In this document: positions 53,101 through 61,739 of the stretch, in pieces | Numbering within the stretch: position 1 is the first letter of the stretch | How the letters are laid out: the number at the start of each line of letters is the position of its first letter | From: an uncultured Lachnospiraceae bacterium | Lineage (GTDB): Bacteria; Bacillota; Clostridia; Lachnospirales; Lachnospiraceae | Assembly: GCA_944381635.1 (NCBI GenBank) | Contig: CALWLY010000010.1 | Location: 29,750-93,749, forward strand | Length of the DNA: 64,000 nt | Direction: 5' to 3' | The notes under the pieces: model-generated | What the model was told of the DNA's origin: nothing | Database searches by the model: none | Seen by the model: the letters and a program-made list of their open reading frames with translations, nothing else | Position numbers and translations under genes: made by a program

Positions 53101-53676
53101 CCGAGGTGCCGAACATCCCTGCGCCATCTCCTTAAGAGAAGCAAAAGGCATTACTACTTCCACCATCCAGTACTTATTGTCTGCATCGGAATCATTCAGC
53201 GTCCCATTAATATGCACTGCTGTCTGAAGACCTTTGATGTCCCAACCGTTTAAAGGTCTTCCGCCTCTGTCACGATAAGGCTTTGTCAAAAACAAATCCC
53301 ATACCGTATTAAGCGCATTCATTTCGAATTCATAGTACTGGTGGGTATCGGAATCCGGATCTATGAAAATTTCAAAATCGTTATCGTAAAAAATGACGCA
53401 GTCACGTTCTGTCAGAGTCGCCCATATCTCATCCCCGTAAAGCACAGCGCCAAAGTAAAGATTTTCCTCATCCCACAACATCTTAACCTTTGTTTCAAAC
53501 CTGGGCTTAGGTCTTTTATCTCCTTCAATGTCCACAAACAGATCCGTAAAAGGAGCATCTTCCCAAAATTCCTTTTCAATATTTCCATCCAGCTGAAACG
53601 GCTTGGTAGCTCTCTTGCAATAATATACCGGCGGGCAAAATCCGCTGTCCGGAATTGCTATTCTATATCCACTCAT
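50149..53676 (-). CDS. Large intracellular CBM9-like / transglutaminase-fold protein
   Basis: A 1175-residue protein with no signal peptide. The N-terminal CBM9-like sugar-binding domain (about 20-260) includes LDGNIEKEFWEDAPF and NDFEIFIDPDSD. A transglutaminase-like domain (about 400-570) has Cys490 (NNAFGRCGEES) and His523 (DDNHAWVEVY), with Glu541 in GACEPEW where an Asp is usual. An Ig-like/carboxypeptidase-regulatory domain follows (about 590-680). A helical linker and a second degenerate transglutaminase-like region (about 865-960; GNSLSLKVLFVAICRSVGIP) precede a thioredoxin-like end. A role on glycopeptides is inferred from neighbours. Confidence 0.75.
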   Translation of the reverse strand: MSGYRIAIPDSGFCPPVYYCKRATKPFQLDGNIEKEFWEDAPFTDLFVDIEGDKRPKPRFETKVKMLWDEENLYFGAVLYGDEIWATLTERDCVIFYDNDFEIFIDPDSDTHQYYEFEMNALNTVWDLFLTKPYRDRGGRPLNGWDIKGLQTAVHINGTLNDSDADNKYWMVEVVMPFASLKEMAQGCSAPRVGDYYRVNFSRVQWQVEKENGGYSKKTDPSTGRPFPEDNWVWAPTGLINIHYPELWGFLFFTENGEEYPIPAVEYVKWELRRIYYYEHKYFDDYGCFTENISQLQMDRNPQVWPQIEVTSEGFVLSCVCEQEEKKVLLYDDGKVEVLDRQDVEKRLRHIPFTVRKEASEKELPYLEFLYKNMPITDLKDCEEDYFLRVVRQALYVREHTPWGRNLPEEIFLNYVLPYRINNEHIVFYQKIFWDELQKELFEGKDKENLTLYRAAVEVNYWCLKKATYQSTNERTGSPLTVVNNAFGRCGEESTLAVAALRSVGIPARQCYAPRWSHCDDNHAWVEVYTEDGWHFLGACEPEWKLDRGWFCVPASKAMLVHTKVYTDRLTLEADKVTKDAAGKKEINVLDHYAATRQLKVRVVDEKKRPVQGAKVRMEVVNFSEFYPIMTCFTDEKGEAAAETGWGDMLLHASKNGSYVRGYFHGREENTGEVELILDGRKEETESYEFTFLPPKGRNTSNDTLTEEEKALEKEKYEEAVRMRKMQEDSFYKGERARKEAVCLGNEKLAEILEKSRANAGEIRDFLLETPEQLRGMAEKLLFALEGKDISDVEKEVLKEHLEQSMPYAKDYPEEVFVKDLLNPRIYLEVLTCYKSFLSSAFSQEKKDIFRGNPEMLWSWIKGHIFCCKEPENEQLRQTPCGVFMEKAGNSLSLKVLFVAICRSVGIPARIETSDNEVSYYQNGKYRRISEKETRGESQLILCRQPGSMLEYASNVTVGKLVNGEYKTLWFGDIAWKDDSLICPVGPGNYRIIVTNRQPDESNLVHVDFVKVEEGENVKLTIEKLEADRQEKAVKLTDRTLYLEDGRKTKLGEELFGESSGVLCYIHTSEEPTEHLLNEIAQRGDYFRKAGKKVVLVIREEKERKDGTLQKALQAAGDRIQVLRADQDFPVEKEFADFAIADVRFPLVIVTKEGRGCHAWAGYQVGIADMILKCL

Positions 53677-53689
53677 CGTTTTACTCCTT

Positions 53690-54976
53690 TTAATTATGTG
53701 TAACTACTGCTCCGCTGCCGCCATACATTTCCACTTCACCCTCAAGTTCCAGCTTCAAAACCGTTACATTTTCATGGCAGTCCTCAGGCTTTAAAGAAAT
53801 CCAGGTCGTGCCCGGAATCTGAAACCACGGCACGCCACCGTGAATTTCCCAAGTCAGCTCTTTTTGACTGTGCAGAACTGTAATTTTCTTTATTTTGTTG
53901 CACAGTCCTTTTAAACATACACATTCTCTCGGCTGATCGTAGACAAACAAATATAAGGTTTTTCTGTCTTTGGATATCGTACTTCCTCCCAGCCAGTAGC
54001 GGTTCATGATGCCTTCTTCCGTTCCAAAAACGGCTTCCTCATGTGTCTTCACCCATTTTCCAAGTCCTAAAAGAATTTCTTCCTGCCTTTCATCTACCGT
54101 TCCATCCTCTTTAGGCCCGATATCAAGAAGCATATTTCCACCCATGCTGATACAATCACAAAACATGCGGATAATCTGATTTAATGACTTATAATGGTTG
54201 TCACCAGGCTGATATCCCCACGAAGAATTGATGGTGGTGCAAAATTCCCACATGCCTTCGGGTCTTGTAATCGGAATCCCCTGTTCGGGTGTTTTATAAT
54301 CGCCGTATCCCTGAAGCCTGGAGTTAATAATCAGTTCCGGATTAAAAGATTTTAAATATTCCTTAAATTCAGGCAGTCCCCACTGCTTTGCACTTCTTTC
54401 CCAGTCTCCATCAAACCAGAGCAGATCTACTTTGCCATAGTTTCCTAAAACTTCGGACAGCTGATGATTGTTGAATTCCAGAAAACGTTCCCATTTTTCA
54501 GGATGTTCCACCCCATCAACCGGCGAAGAGAAGGGATTGACCGCAGACAAATCTTCCGGGATTTCCCCGTTTTGATAAACGCTGGCATAGTCCGGATGGG
54601 ACCAGTCTATGAGAGAAAAATACATTCCCACACGAATTCCCCTTTTTCTCACTGCATCCGCATATTCTTTTACAATATCCCTTTTAGCCGGCGTTTTCTT
54701 TACCACACTCAAATCGCTGTATTTTGTATCAAACAAAGCCACCCCGTCGTGATGTTTTGTGGTTAGGACTGCATAACGAGCGCCTGATTTTTCTATCAGA
54801 TCTGCCCATTTTTCCGCATCGAATGCCGATGCTGTAAATCCGTTTAACTGTTTCATGTAGTCTTCATAAGAAATCTGTTTGTTATAAAAAGACCAGGATT
54901 CTGCAATTCCTTTTACCGCATAAATTCCGTAGTGTATAAAAATTCCAAGCTTGGCATCTTCAAACCAGTGACTCAT
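53690..54976 (-). CDS. GH29 alpha-L-fucosidase, intracellular
   Basis: A 428-residue glycoside hydrolase of family 29. AKLGIFIHYGIYAVKGIAES opens the barrel; TTKHHDGVALFDTKYSD is a strong signature; the nucleophile is Asp189 in LLWFDGDWE. It removes fucose from glycans with retention. No signal peptide is present with the ATG at 54976, which follows GGAGG by six bases; the ORF is open to 55087 but that overlaps the aminopeptidase. It follows the aminopeptidase stop by one base and precedes the large protein by 13, so the three are one operon. Confidence 0.93.
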   Translation of the reverse strand: MSHWFEDAKLGIFIHYGIYAVKGIAESWSFYNKQISYEDYMKQLNGFTASAFDAEKWADLIEKSGARYAVLTTKHHDGVALFDTKYSDLSVVKKTPAKRDIVKEYADAVRKRGIRVGMYFSLIDWSHPDYASVYQNGEIPEDLSAVNPFSSPVDGVEHPEKWERFLEFNNHQLSEVLGNYGKVDLLWFDGDWERSAKQWGLPEFKEYLKSFNPELIINSRLQGYGDYKTPEQGIPITRPEGMWEFCTTINSSWGYQPGDNHYKSLNQIIRMFCDCISMGGNMLLDIGPKEDGTVDERQEEILLGLGKWVKTHEEAVFGTEEGIMNRYWLGGSTISKDRKTLYLFVYDQPRECVCLKGLCNKIKKITVLHSQKELTWEIHGGVPWFQIPGTTWISLKPEDCHENVTVLKLELEGEVEMYGGSGAVVTHN

Positions 54977-54977
54977 G

Positions 54978-56417
54978 TTATTCCTCCATATTTTTAAGCA
55001 TCTGATAAACTGTTCGTATTCCCACACCAGAAGGCATGTTTTCTGCATAAGGGTATACCGGTGGATATTGGATCGCCGTCGCTGCAATATCCAGATGCAT
55101 CCAGGGTTTCCCTTCTGTAAACTGCTGCAGGAAAACAGCTGCCGTTATAGTTCCTGCTCCCGCCATGTTCTTAAGATCTGCAATATCCCCTCTGATATAA
55201 CTTTCATATCTTTTATCCAATGGCATTCGCCAAAAATCCTCACCTGCTTCAGCGGCTGCTTCCATAAATTTCTCATAAATTACGTCATCGCTGGCAAAGA
55301 CCGGTGTATAAAGACTGCCAAACATAGAGCCTGCCAATCCGGTCAATGTGGCCATATCCAGAAGGAAATCTGCTTTTTCTTCCCGCGCCATATAAGTGAG
55401 TGCATCTGCCAGAATCATTCTTCCCTCACAGTCCGTGTTTAAGATTTCCACCGTCTTTCCTGACATGGTAACGACCACATCTCCCGGCTTATAGCTGTCT
55501 CCGTCAATCACATTCTCCGCTGTGGGAACAACCGCGGTCAAATTGATTTTCAATCCTGCTTTTGCCGCTGCAGAAAGAATCCCCATGACCCCAGCTGCCC
55601 CAGCCATATCCCCCTTTATGTAAGGCAGAGAGTCTTTTCCTTTCAGACAGTAGCCTCCTGTATCACAGGTGATTCCTTTTCCTACAAGGCCAAACAGTTT
55701 TCCGCCCGGATTTCCATGATAGCGCATAATCACAAAGCGAGGGGAGTGAGCAGTCCCTCTTCCTACGCTTAACAGACCGTTCATACCTGCTTCTTCCAGT
55801 TCTTTTTCTTTCAGAACTGTCACTTCGAATCCGTACTGTTTTCCCATTTGAACCGCAAAATCAGCCAGAGTCTCCGGATACAGATCATTAGGTGCCCTTT
55901 CAATCAGCGGACGGATCTGATTGATAGATTCCGCCAGACTTATCGCCTCCTGCACGTTTCTTTCAATCTTATCTTTTTCCGCTCTCCAGGTCTCTTCATT
56001 CTTTTCTGTCCACAGCCAGATTTTTTTTTCAGTTAGTTTTGCCTCGTCGGCCGTATCCTGGTGCTTATAACCTTTAAATCGATACCCGGCCAACAGCATT
56101 CCTTCTGTCGCTGCAGCTGCAGCCTGACCTGCATCCATTTCTCCGATATCCGGCAGGAAAACCTGTATGTCTTTTTCCCCACATTCCTCTGCTTTTTTCA
56201 AAGCTGCAGCAAACACAACTCTCAGCCTGTTTAAATCTACACTTTTCTTTTCTCCGCATCCCACATAAATCCGATGGGGCTTTCCTGCTTCTTCGGATAC
56301 CAGAAAAAGAAGTTCTTTCTCTTTTCCGGAGAATAACCTGCTTTCTGTCACGTCCTCTGAATATCTCCCCCAAATTTCAACCCCAGTGCCTTCTGTCCTT
56401 CCAATTTTTATCTGCAT
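54978..56417 (-). CDS. M17 leucyl aminopeptidase family protein
   Basis: A 479-residue cytosolic metallopeptidase. The metal and active-site residues are in KGITCDTGGYCLKG, KGDMAGAAGVMG and NTDCEGRMILADAL, where the common form is NTDAEGRL. A variable N-terminal domain (about 1-165) precedes the catalytic one. It trims N-terminal residues from peptides. Its presence among glycosidases suggests that peptide parts of glycopeptides are also used. A strong AGGAGG site lies five bases before the ATG. Confidence 0.92.
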   Translation of the reverse strand: MQIKIGRTEGTGVEIWGRYSEDVTESRLFSGKEKELLFLVSEEAGKPHRIYVGCGEKKSVDLNRLRVVFAAALKKAEECGEKDIQVFLPDIGEMDAGQAAAAATEGMLLAGYRFKGYKHQDTADEAKLTEKKIWLWTEKNEETWRAEKDKIERNVQEAISLAESINQIRPLIERAPNDLYPETLADFAVQMGKQYGFEVTVLKEKELEEAGMNGLLSVGRGTAHSPRFVIMRYHGNPGGKLFGLVGKGITCDTGGYCLKGKDSLPYIKGDMAGAAGVMGILSAAAKAGLKINLTAVVPTAENVIDGDSYKPGDVVVTMSGKTVEILNTDCEGRMILADALTYMAREEKADFLLDMATLTGLAGSMFGSLYTPVFASDDVIYEKFMEAAAEAGEDFWRMPLDKRYESYIRGDIADLKNMAGAGTITAAVFLQQFTEGKPWMHLDIAATAIQYPPVYPYAENMPSGVGIRTVYQMLKNMEE

Positions 56418-56553
56418 GGTTACCTCCTGATTTAGCGAAGCCTGGCACAGCTTCTGTTTGTCTTCATCTTCCTGCCTTTATTATTTCGAAAATCAATCCG
56501 TTTTTCAAGCTTTATTCGCCGTCACACTGATACTTTCAAAAAAGCTCTGCTTC

Positions 56554-57576
56554 CTACTCCTGCAAAGCCTCATCCAGACAGCTTGTCAATGTGTAGCTGC
56601 TGTCAAGACAATACTCCCAATACATAATTCCAAGCAGCCCCTGATCTTTTACATACTCTGCTTTTGCTTTTAAAGATTCTTCATCTTCGTAACTGATAAA
56701 AGTTTTTCCGTCAAACAGCCAGGGTGCCTTGGCTGCATCATCCCAGTAACGTACGAAGCCATTTTTTTCGATATAATTTTCTTTCAAATCTCCATAACTG
56801 GGACCATATCCGCCTGTTGTTCCTGCCATCTGCATATAACCATGATCCACATCCGGAACCTCTTTCCACATTCTGGAATAAAAAGCAGCGCCGATGACCA
56901 ATTTTTCTCTGGGAACGCCTGCCTCAACAAAACAATTCACCGCAAAATCAGCACTGACAGGTGAAAGGTCTGCCGGATTCGTATATAAGTTCGTATGGTG
57001 TCCCGTATGAACTACAAACCCTCCTCTTAAGTCATAACTCATAATCTGAACATAATCCAGATATTTCTGTGCTTCCGCCATATTTGTACAGCGTGTATAG
57101 TAACTGTCTCCGCCTGCAGCAATAGTGAGCAGAAGTTTTCTCTCTGTAAAAGTATCCAAAGTCTCTCTCAGCTGCTTTAAAAATAAAGTAAAGTTTTCCT
57201 TATCTGCCGGACTTGCCTTGATTCCTGCAATGCCGATGCAGGGATATTCCCAGTCGATATCAATACCGTCCAGATCATATTTTTTTATAAGCTCCAGAGA
57301 TGTTGCTGCCACTTTTTTTCTGCCCTCTTCTGTCGCAGCTGCTTCTGAAAATCCTCCTGCACTCCATCCGCCTACGGAAAGTACAATGGCACAATCCGGA
57401 TTGATTTCTTTCACTCTTTTCAGATATTTGGCATTTTCACCGGGATCATAAACAACCGCATCGTCCTCAATATGTCCAAATGCCAGATTGATCACATTCA
57501 GTATACGAATATCTTTCTCCTGAAGTAATCCCAGATCCTTGGTTCCCACATAGCCAATTATTTTCTTATCTCTCAT
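56554..57576 (-). CDS. GH18 glycoside hydrolase, intracellular
   Basis: A 340-residue family 18 protein. The catalytic motif is DLDGIDIDWEYP with Glu110 as the acid; SVGGWSAGGFSEAA and VQIMSYDLRGG are also typical. GH18 enzymes are chitinases or endo-beta-N-acetylglucosaminidases that cut chitobiose cores. There is no signal peptide and no binding module, so it acts on short imported chains. It follows the binding-protein gene by 208 bases, with a terminator between. Confidence 0.92.
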   Translation of the reverse strand: MRDKKIIGYVGTKDLGLLQEKDIRILNVINLAFGHIEDDAVVYDPGENAKYLKRVKEINPDCAIVLSVGGWSAGGFSEAAATEEGRKKVAATSLELIKKYDLDGIDIDWEYPCIGIAGIKASPADKENFTLFLKQLRETLDTFTERKLLLTIAAGGDSYYTRCTNMAEAQKYLDYVQIMSYDLRGGFVVHTGHHTNLYTNPADLSPVSADFAVNCFVEAGVPREKLVIGAAFYSRMWKEVPDVDHGYMQMAGTTGGYGPSYGDLKENYIEKNGFVRYWDDAAKAPWLFDGKTFISYEDEESLKAKAEYVKDQGLLGIMYWEYCLDSSYTLTSCLDEALQE

Positions 57577-57618
57577 TTATAAATCCTCACTTTTCGCATA
57601 TTTACCGTTCTTTTAAAC

Positions 57619-57684
57619 AGAAAAACCGCATGACCGGGTATTGCATCTTAACTGTTTCTTTGCAACTTTCCGGCCATGCGGCCT
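57619..57684 (-). terminator. Terminator after the solute-binding protein gene
   Basis: CCGCATGGCCGG and CCGGTCATGCGG pair around a 32-base loop on the minus strand, followed by TTTTTCTG. The long loop suggests incomplete stopping, allowing lower expression of the downstream enzymes. Confidence 0.7.
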
Positions 57685-57784
57685 TTATTTTTTATCCACT
57701 TTCACGGCCTATGTCTTCCTTGACATGATATATCGTCTCATCAAAGTCATAGTTCCGGAATTGATTCACGGTCAGGCAGCCGAA

Positions 57785-59350
57785 TTAGCTTGCGTTAAAT
57801 CTGTCGTATGCTGCATTCTGGATTTCCATATATTTTTCCAGACCTACTTTATTGAGGCTTTCTACATAACTATCCCACTCTGCATCGATGTCGCCCTGAC
57901 CTGTACACCATTTTGCTTTCTGTTCTCCAGCAATTTTCTTAATATCTGCGCTCAGGCTGGAAAGTTCATCAGCTTCTTCAGGTGTGTAGTTCATTAACGG
58001 CAGGGGCTCCATCAGATAAGGCGCATATAATGCCTTTCTCTCATCTGCTGCAATCTGTTCTTCTGTCTTAACTAAATAGGTGTCTACTACATCTTTGGAA
58101 AGGTTTTTGCCTACATAAGCTTCCGGTGCATTGGATTTTTCTCCACTTTGTGCAGTGCGAACCTGGTATTTTCCATCTCCTGCCTCTTCTAAGAAATCAC
58201 CATAGCTCAGTTTCATAGATGTAAGGGGCTCATAGAAAGAGTCAATGAATCTCATAGTAGCTTCCGGATAAGGGTTAGCTGTTGTGATAAGACCTCTTCC
58301 TTTATCGATGGAGAAGTCCTGAGATCCCCACTGTGCGCCTGCCGGTCCTTCTAACGGAGCAATCGTAACGTATTCTACCTGTGCAGAAGTTACAGGACCA
58401 TTTGTCAGGTAAGCGCCAACGTTTCCGGAGTCAATCTTTGCCATGTACATATTGTGGTCATGAGTGAACACTTCTTTGTCAATACGTCCGGATGTGTACA
58501 TATCACGGAACCATGTAAGATATTCTTTGTATTCCGGCTGTACAATGGAGCATATAATCTCACCATCTTTTACCATGATCGGATCCCAGTCAGTGAAAAC
58601 TCCCCACATAGCGCTGAAATCAGCGTCACCGTTCCATACATGATAAGGATCTACAGGCTCAAAAGTGAATCCGATTTCGTCTGCCTCACCGTTTCCGTTA
58701 GGATCTTCGGTAACGAAACGTTCCAGCAGATTTTCAAAATCTTCCAAAGTTTTAATAGAATTTACATCCACACCAAGTGTATCACACCATTCCTTGTTGA
58801 TGTTTAAAGTAGTTGTCATTACAGGCTCTTCATCAGAGTTGATGGAAGGAACTGCATAAATATGTCCGTCAGGCATTGTGATAGCTTTGCGGATATCCGG
58901 TCTTTCATCCAGAATTTTTTTCAGATTAGGAGCGTATCCTCCATCAATCAAGTCTTCAATCGGACGAATCAGACCTTTTTCTGCATAGGTAACAATCTGT
59001 GTTGTACTAAGACCTGAAAAAACTGCATGGGGAAGTTCTTTGGATGAAGCCAGCATCAGGTTCAGTTTCTCATCTGCACCATCACCGCTGATGGTTGTCC
59101 ACTGTACATCCAGGTTACATTTCTCTTCCAGTTCTTTGAATACTTCGTAGTCTTCCCATTCGCCGCATCCAGGCGCTCCATAGCCCAGCGCTTTAATCGT
59201 TACGGTCTCTTCCACTACCGGATAACCGTCTTTGGATACTTCAACTGCTGCAGCTTCCTCTTTTGCTGCACCGCCGCTTCCGCCGCATCCTGTCACTGCT
59301 CCTGCTGCCATAATAGCTGCCAACACAAGAGCTACACTTTTCTTTTTCAT
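57785..59350 (-). CDS. Extracellular solute-binding lipoprotein (LplA-type)
   Basis: A 521-residue lipoprotein. The signal peptide ends in the lipobox AVTGC with Cys22, followed by GGSGGAAKEE. The rest is a type 1 solute-binding protein of the large LplA/oligosaccharide group, with NLKKILDERPDIRKAITMPDG near residue 150, quoted in part as LDERPDIRKAITMPDG. It delivers substrate to the two permeases encoded upstream. LplA-type proteins are common in Lachnospiraceae and bind complex oligosaccharides. Confidence 0.92.
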   Translation of the reverse strand: MKKKSVALVLAAIMAAGAVTGCGGSGGAAKEEAAAVEVSKDGYPVVEETVTIKALGYGAPGCGEWEDYEVFKELEEKCNLDVQWTTISGDGADEKLNLMLASSKELPHAVFSGLSTTQIVTYAEKGLIRPIEDLIDGGYAPNLKKILDERPDIRKAITMPDGHIYAVPSINSDEEPVMTTTLNINKEWCDTLGVDVNSIKTLEDFENLLERFVTEDPNGNGEADEIGFTFEPVDPYHVWNGDADFSAMWGVFTDWDPIMVKDGEIICSIVQPEYKEYLTWFRDMYTSGRIDKEVFTHDHNMYMAKIDSGNVGAYLTNGPVTSAQVEYVTIAPLEGPAGAQWGSQDFSIDKGRGLITTANPYPEATMRFIDSFYEPLTSMKLSYGDFLEEAGDGKYQVRTAQSGEKSNAPEAYVGKNLSKDVVDTYLVKTEEQIAADERKALYAPYLMEPLPLMNYTPEEADELSSLSADIKKIAGEQKAKWCTGQGDIDAEWDSYVESLNKVGLEKYMEIQNAAYDRFNAS

Positions 59351-59447
59351 TTTTCTTCCTCCTATTTTAGAAAAAATATTGCTTTTCAGTCCGAAGACTG
59401 TAAACTTTCTCTGCTTTCCTGATGATTCTTTTACAAAGCACCGGATG

Positions 59448-60365
59448 TCATCCCTTAACAGCGCCGATCATCATACCTTTTACGAAATGTTTCTGTACAA
59501 ACGGATACATAACCAGTACAGGCAGTGAAGATACAATAATGACACCGTACTTGATCATCTCAGACAGCTGGCGCTGCGCTTCCAGCGTATCCATACTTGT
59601 ACTTGTCATATTAGTAACGTTCTGTGACTGAATCAGAACTTCTCTCAAAATTACCTGCAGCGGCTGTTTTGCACTGTCAATGATATAAATCAATGCGTTG
59701 AAGTAGGAATTCCAGTGTCCTACTGCATAAATCAGCAGCATAACTGCAATAATCGGTTTGGAAATCGGAATGACAATACGGAAAAAGTATTTCGCATAGT
59801 CACATCCATCTACCGTAGCTGCTTCCCAGAGTTCGTAAGGGATACTCTGATCAAAGAAGGTTCTTGCAACAATCAGGTTGTAAACGCTTACCGCACCAGG
59901 AAGTACCAGCGCCCACATAGTGTCATAAAGTCCCAGATTCTGAATCAATAAGTAGGTAGGAACCAAACCACCGCCGAAAAACATGGTAATGGTGAACAAA
60001 AGCATCAGAAATTTTGAACCTACCAGATCTTTCTTTCTTGAAAAGGCAAATGCTGCCGGTATCGTGGCGATCAGATTGATCGCTGTTCCCACAAAAGTAT
60101 AAATAATACTGTTTTTGTAACCAATCCAAATCTTCTCATATTTAAAAATCTCAGCGTACCCTTTCACGTTAAAGCCTTTCGGCCAGAATAAAACATTGCC
60201 TGCTGCCACTTCATTGGGTGAACTGAAAGAAGCGATTACAATAAACCAAAGCGGATACAGCACCACAATCAGGATCAGGATCAGGAAAATATGGTTGATG
60301 ATATCGAAAGCTTTATCCGACTTGCTCTGTTTTTTAAATTCCTTGCTGACTAATCTCACACTCAT
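59448..60365 (-). CDS. ABC transporter permease (CarB/YtcP-type)
   Basis: A 305-residue permease with six membrane segments. The EAA loop is YELWEAATVDGCDYAKYFF, which contacts the ATPase. It belongs to the carbohydrate uptake family CUT1. No ATPase gene is in this cluster, so a shared MsmK/UgpC-like ATPase must serve it. It follows the other permease by 11 bases. Confidence 0.92.
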   Translation of the reverse strand: MSVRLVSKEFKKQSKSDKAFDIINHIFLILILIVVLYPLWFIVIASFSSPNEVAAGNVLFWPKGFNVKGYAEIFKYEKIWIGYKNSIIYTFVGTAINLIATIPAAFAFSRKKDLVGSKFLMLLFTITMFFGGGLVPTYLLIQNLGLYDTMWALVLPGAVSVYNLIVARTFFDQSIPYELWEAATVDGCDYAKYFFRIVIPISKPIIAVMLLIYAVGHWNSYFNALIYIIDSAKQPLQVILREVLIQSQNVTNMTSTSMDTLEAQRQLSEMIKYGVIIVSSLPVLVMYPFVQKHFVKGMMIGAVKG

Positions 60366-60376
60366 CTTTTCTCCTC

Positions 60377-61342
60377 CTACCAGATGGAACTCTGTCCCAT
60401 TTTCTTCGCTACTTGATTAACTGTAAGAAGCAGGATACAGTTGACTACAGAGTTAAACAGACCAACCGCTGTAGAATAACCGTATTCACTGGAAATCAGA
60501 CCGACCTTATAAATGTAGGTGGAAATAATTTCGGATACTCCTGTGTTCAGCGGATTCTGCATCAGGAATGCCTTTTCAAATCCGACACTCATGATAGCAC
60601 CACTGTTCAAAATCAGGGTAATAACAATTGTCGGCATGATTGCCGGAAGATCAATATAGCGGATTCTCTGCAGTTTGCTTGCTCCATCAATAATTGCCGC
60701 TTCGTGAAGTTCCGGGCTTACACCGGCAAGAGCTGCTATGTAAATGATGGCGCTCCATCCCATGCTCTGCCATACTCCTGACCAAACATAAATGTGTCTC
60801 CAATACTTTTCAATTCCCATGAACAAAATGGATTCATGTCCTGTCATTGTAATAAACTGATTGATAAATCCTTTGTCTGAAAATACAATATTGAGAATAC
60901 CAACCAATACTACTGTTGAAATAAAGTACGGAGCATAGGTAACCGTCTGTACTGTCTTTTTGAATTTCAGATTTCTTACATAGTTCAGTCCCAGTGCCAG
61001 AAGAATCGGAATAGGAAAGCCTACGATCAATCCATAAATACTGATAATCAATGTGTTCTTTAAGAGCTGTACAAAATACGGAGAATTAAAAAATCGAATG
61101 AAGTGCTCCAGTCCTACCCATTCGCTTCCCCAAATGCCGTCCAACGGGTTATAGTCTTTGAAAGCCAGTATAATACCATACATTGGTGCATAAGAAAAAA
61201 TAATCAGACTCAGCAATGCCGGTATCAAAAACACATACAGCTGCCAACACTTTTTCATTCTTTCCCATACGCTTTTCTGTCGTATAGCCGTGTTCGTTTG
61301 TACTGCCGCTGCAGCAACTCCCCCGTCTCTACCCTTTCTCAT
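60377..61342 (-). CDS. ABC transporter permease (LplB-type)
   Basis: A 321-residue permease with six membrane segments after a 35-residue cytoplasmic N-terminus. FSYAPMYGIILAFKDYNPLD is the LplB-type start, and the EAA loop is PELHEAAIIDGASKLQRI. It is the first gene of the transport operon. AGGAGG lies eight bases before the ATG. Upstream is a strong promoter with a palindromic operator. Confidence 0.92.
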   Translation of the reverse strand: MRKGRDGGVAAAAVQTNTAIRQKSVWERMKKCWQLYVFLIPALLSLIIFSYAPMYGIILAFKDYNPLDGIWGSEWVGLEHFIRFFNSPYFVQLLKNTLIISIYGLIVGFPIPILLALGLNYVRNLKFKKTVQTVTYAPYFISTVVLVGILNIVFSDKGFINQFITMTGHESILFMGIEKYWRHIYVWSGVWQSMGWSAIIYIAALAGVSPELHEAAIIDGASKLQRIRYIDLPAIMPTIVITLILNSGAIMSVGFEKAFLMQNPLNTGVSEIISTYIYKVGLISSEYGYSTAVGLFNSVVNCILLLTVNQVAKKMGQSSIW

Positions 61343-61368
61343 AAATGTTACCTCCTGTTTTAGCTTAT

Positions 61369-61378
61369 GTTAGCTAAC
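61369..61378 (-). promoter_or_regulatory. Palindromic operator GTTAGCTAAC
   Basis: A perfect 10-base palindrome sits just downstream of the transport-operon promoter, where bound repressor would block transcription. A near copy, TAAGCTAA, lies directly after it on the minus strand. It is the likely target of the LacI-type regulator at 48972-50006. Confidence 0.6.
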
Positions 61379-61396
61379 TTTTTTGTTCGTAAACCT

Positions 61397-61425
61397 ATAT
61401 TAACTTCCTTTTGCATGTTTGTCAA
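61397..61425 (-). promoter_or_regulatory. Strong promoter of the transport operon
   Basis: TTGACA (61420-61425) and TAATAT (61397-61402) are 17 bases apart on the minus strand. The A/T-rich region upstream could act as an UP element. Confidence 0.85.
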
Positions 61426-61739
61426 TCAAATTATTAACAAATTATAAATTCATCATTATTTTTGTGTAACTTTACAGATTTTACCTTTTATTTTTTATAC
61501 AATATGCTGTTTTATTTTTTTCTAATTAAAATTCAATTTTTATATTTATCTCACTTTTGCTTATAGCCCTGTTTCCGCTCTTTCCTTTATGATAATACGT
61601 TTTTCCTGAATTTTTTTATCTGATTTGCTTCCCGTTGTATTCATTCAGCTTTTCTGTTACCTAACAAAATAACTTGTTATATTTCTCTAAAATTACATGA
61701 TTTGTTGGTGTGGAAAACTTATTCTCTTTTTCCGTAACC
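61426..61739 (-). other. AT-rich spacer between the kinase gene and the transport operon
   Basis: About 310 bases with no gene. It is strongly AT-rich. The only structure seen is a weak 6-bp stem TAACAA/TTGTTA near 61660-61680. No clear terminator for the kinase gene was found. Confidence 0.4.
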
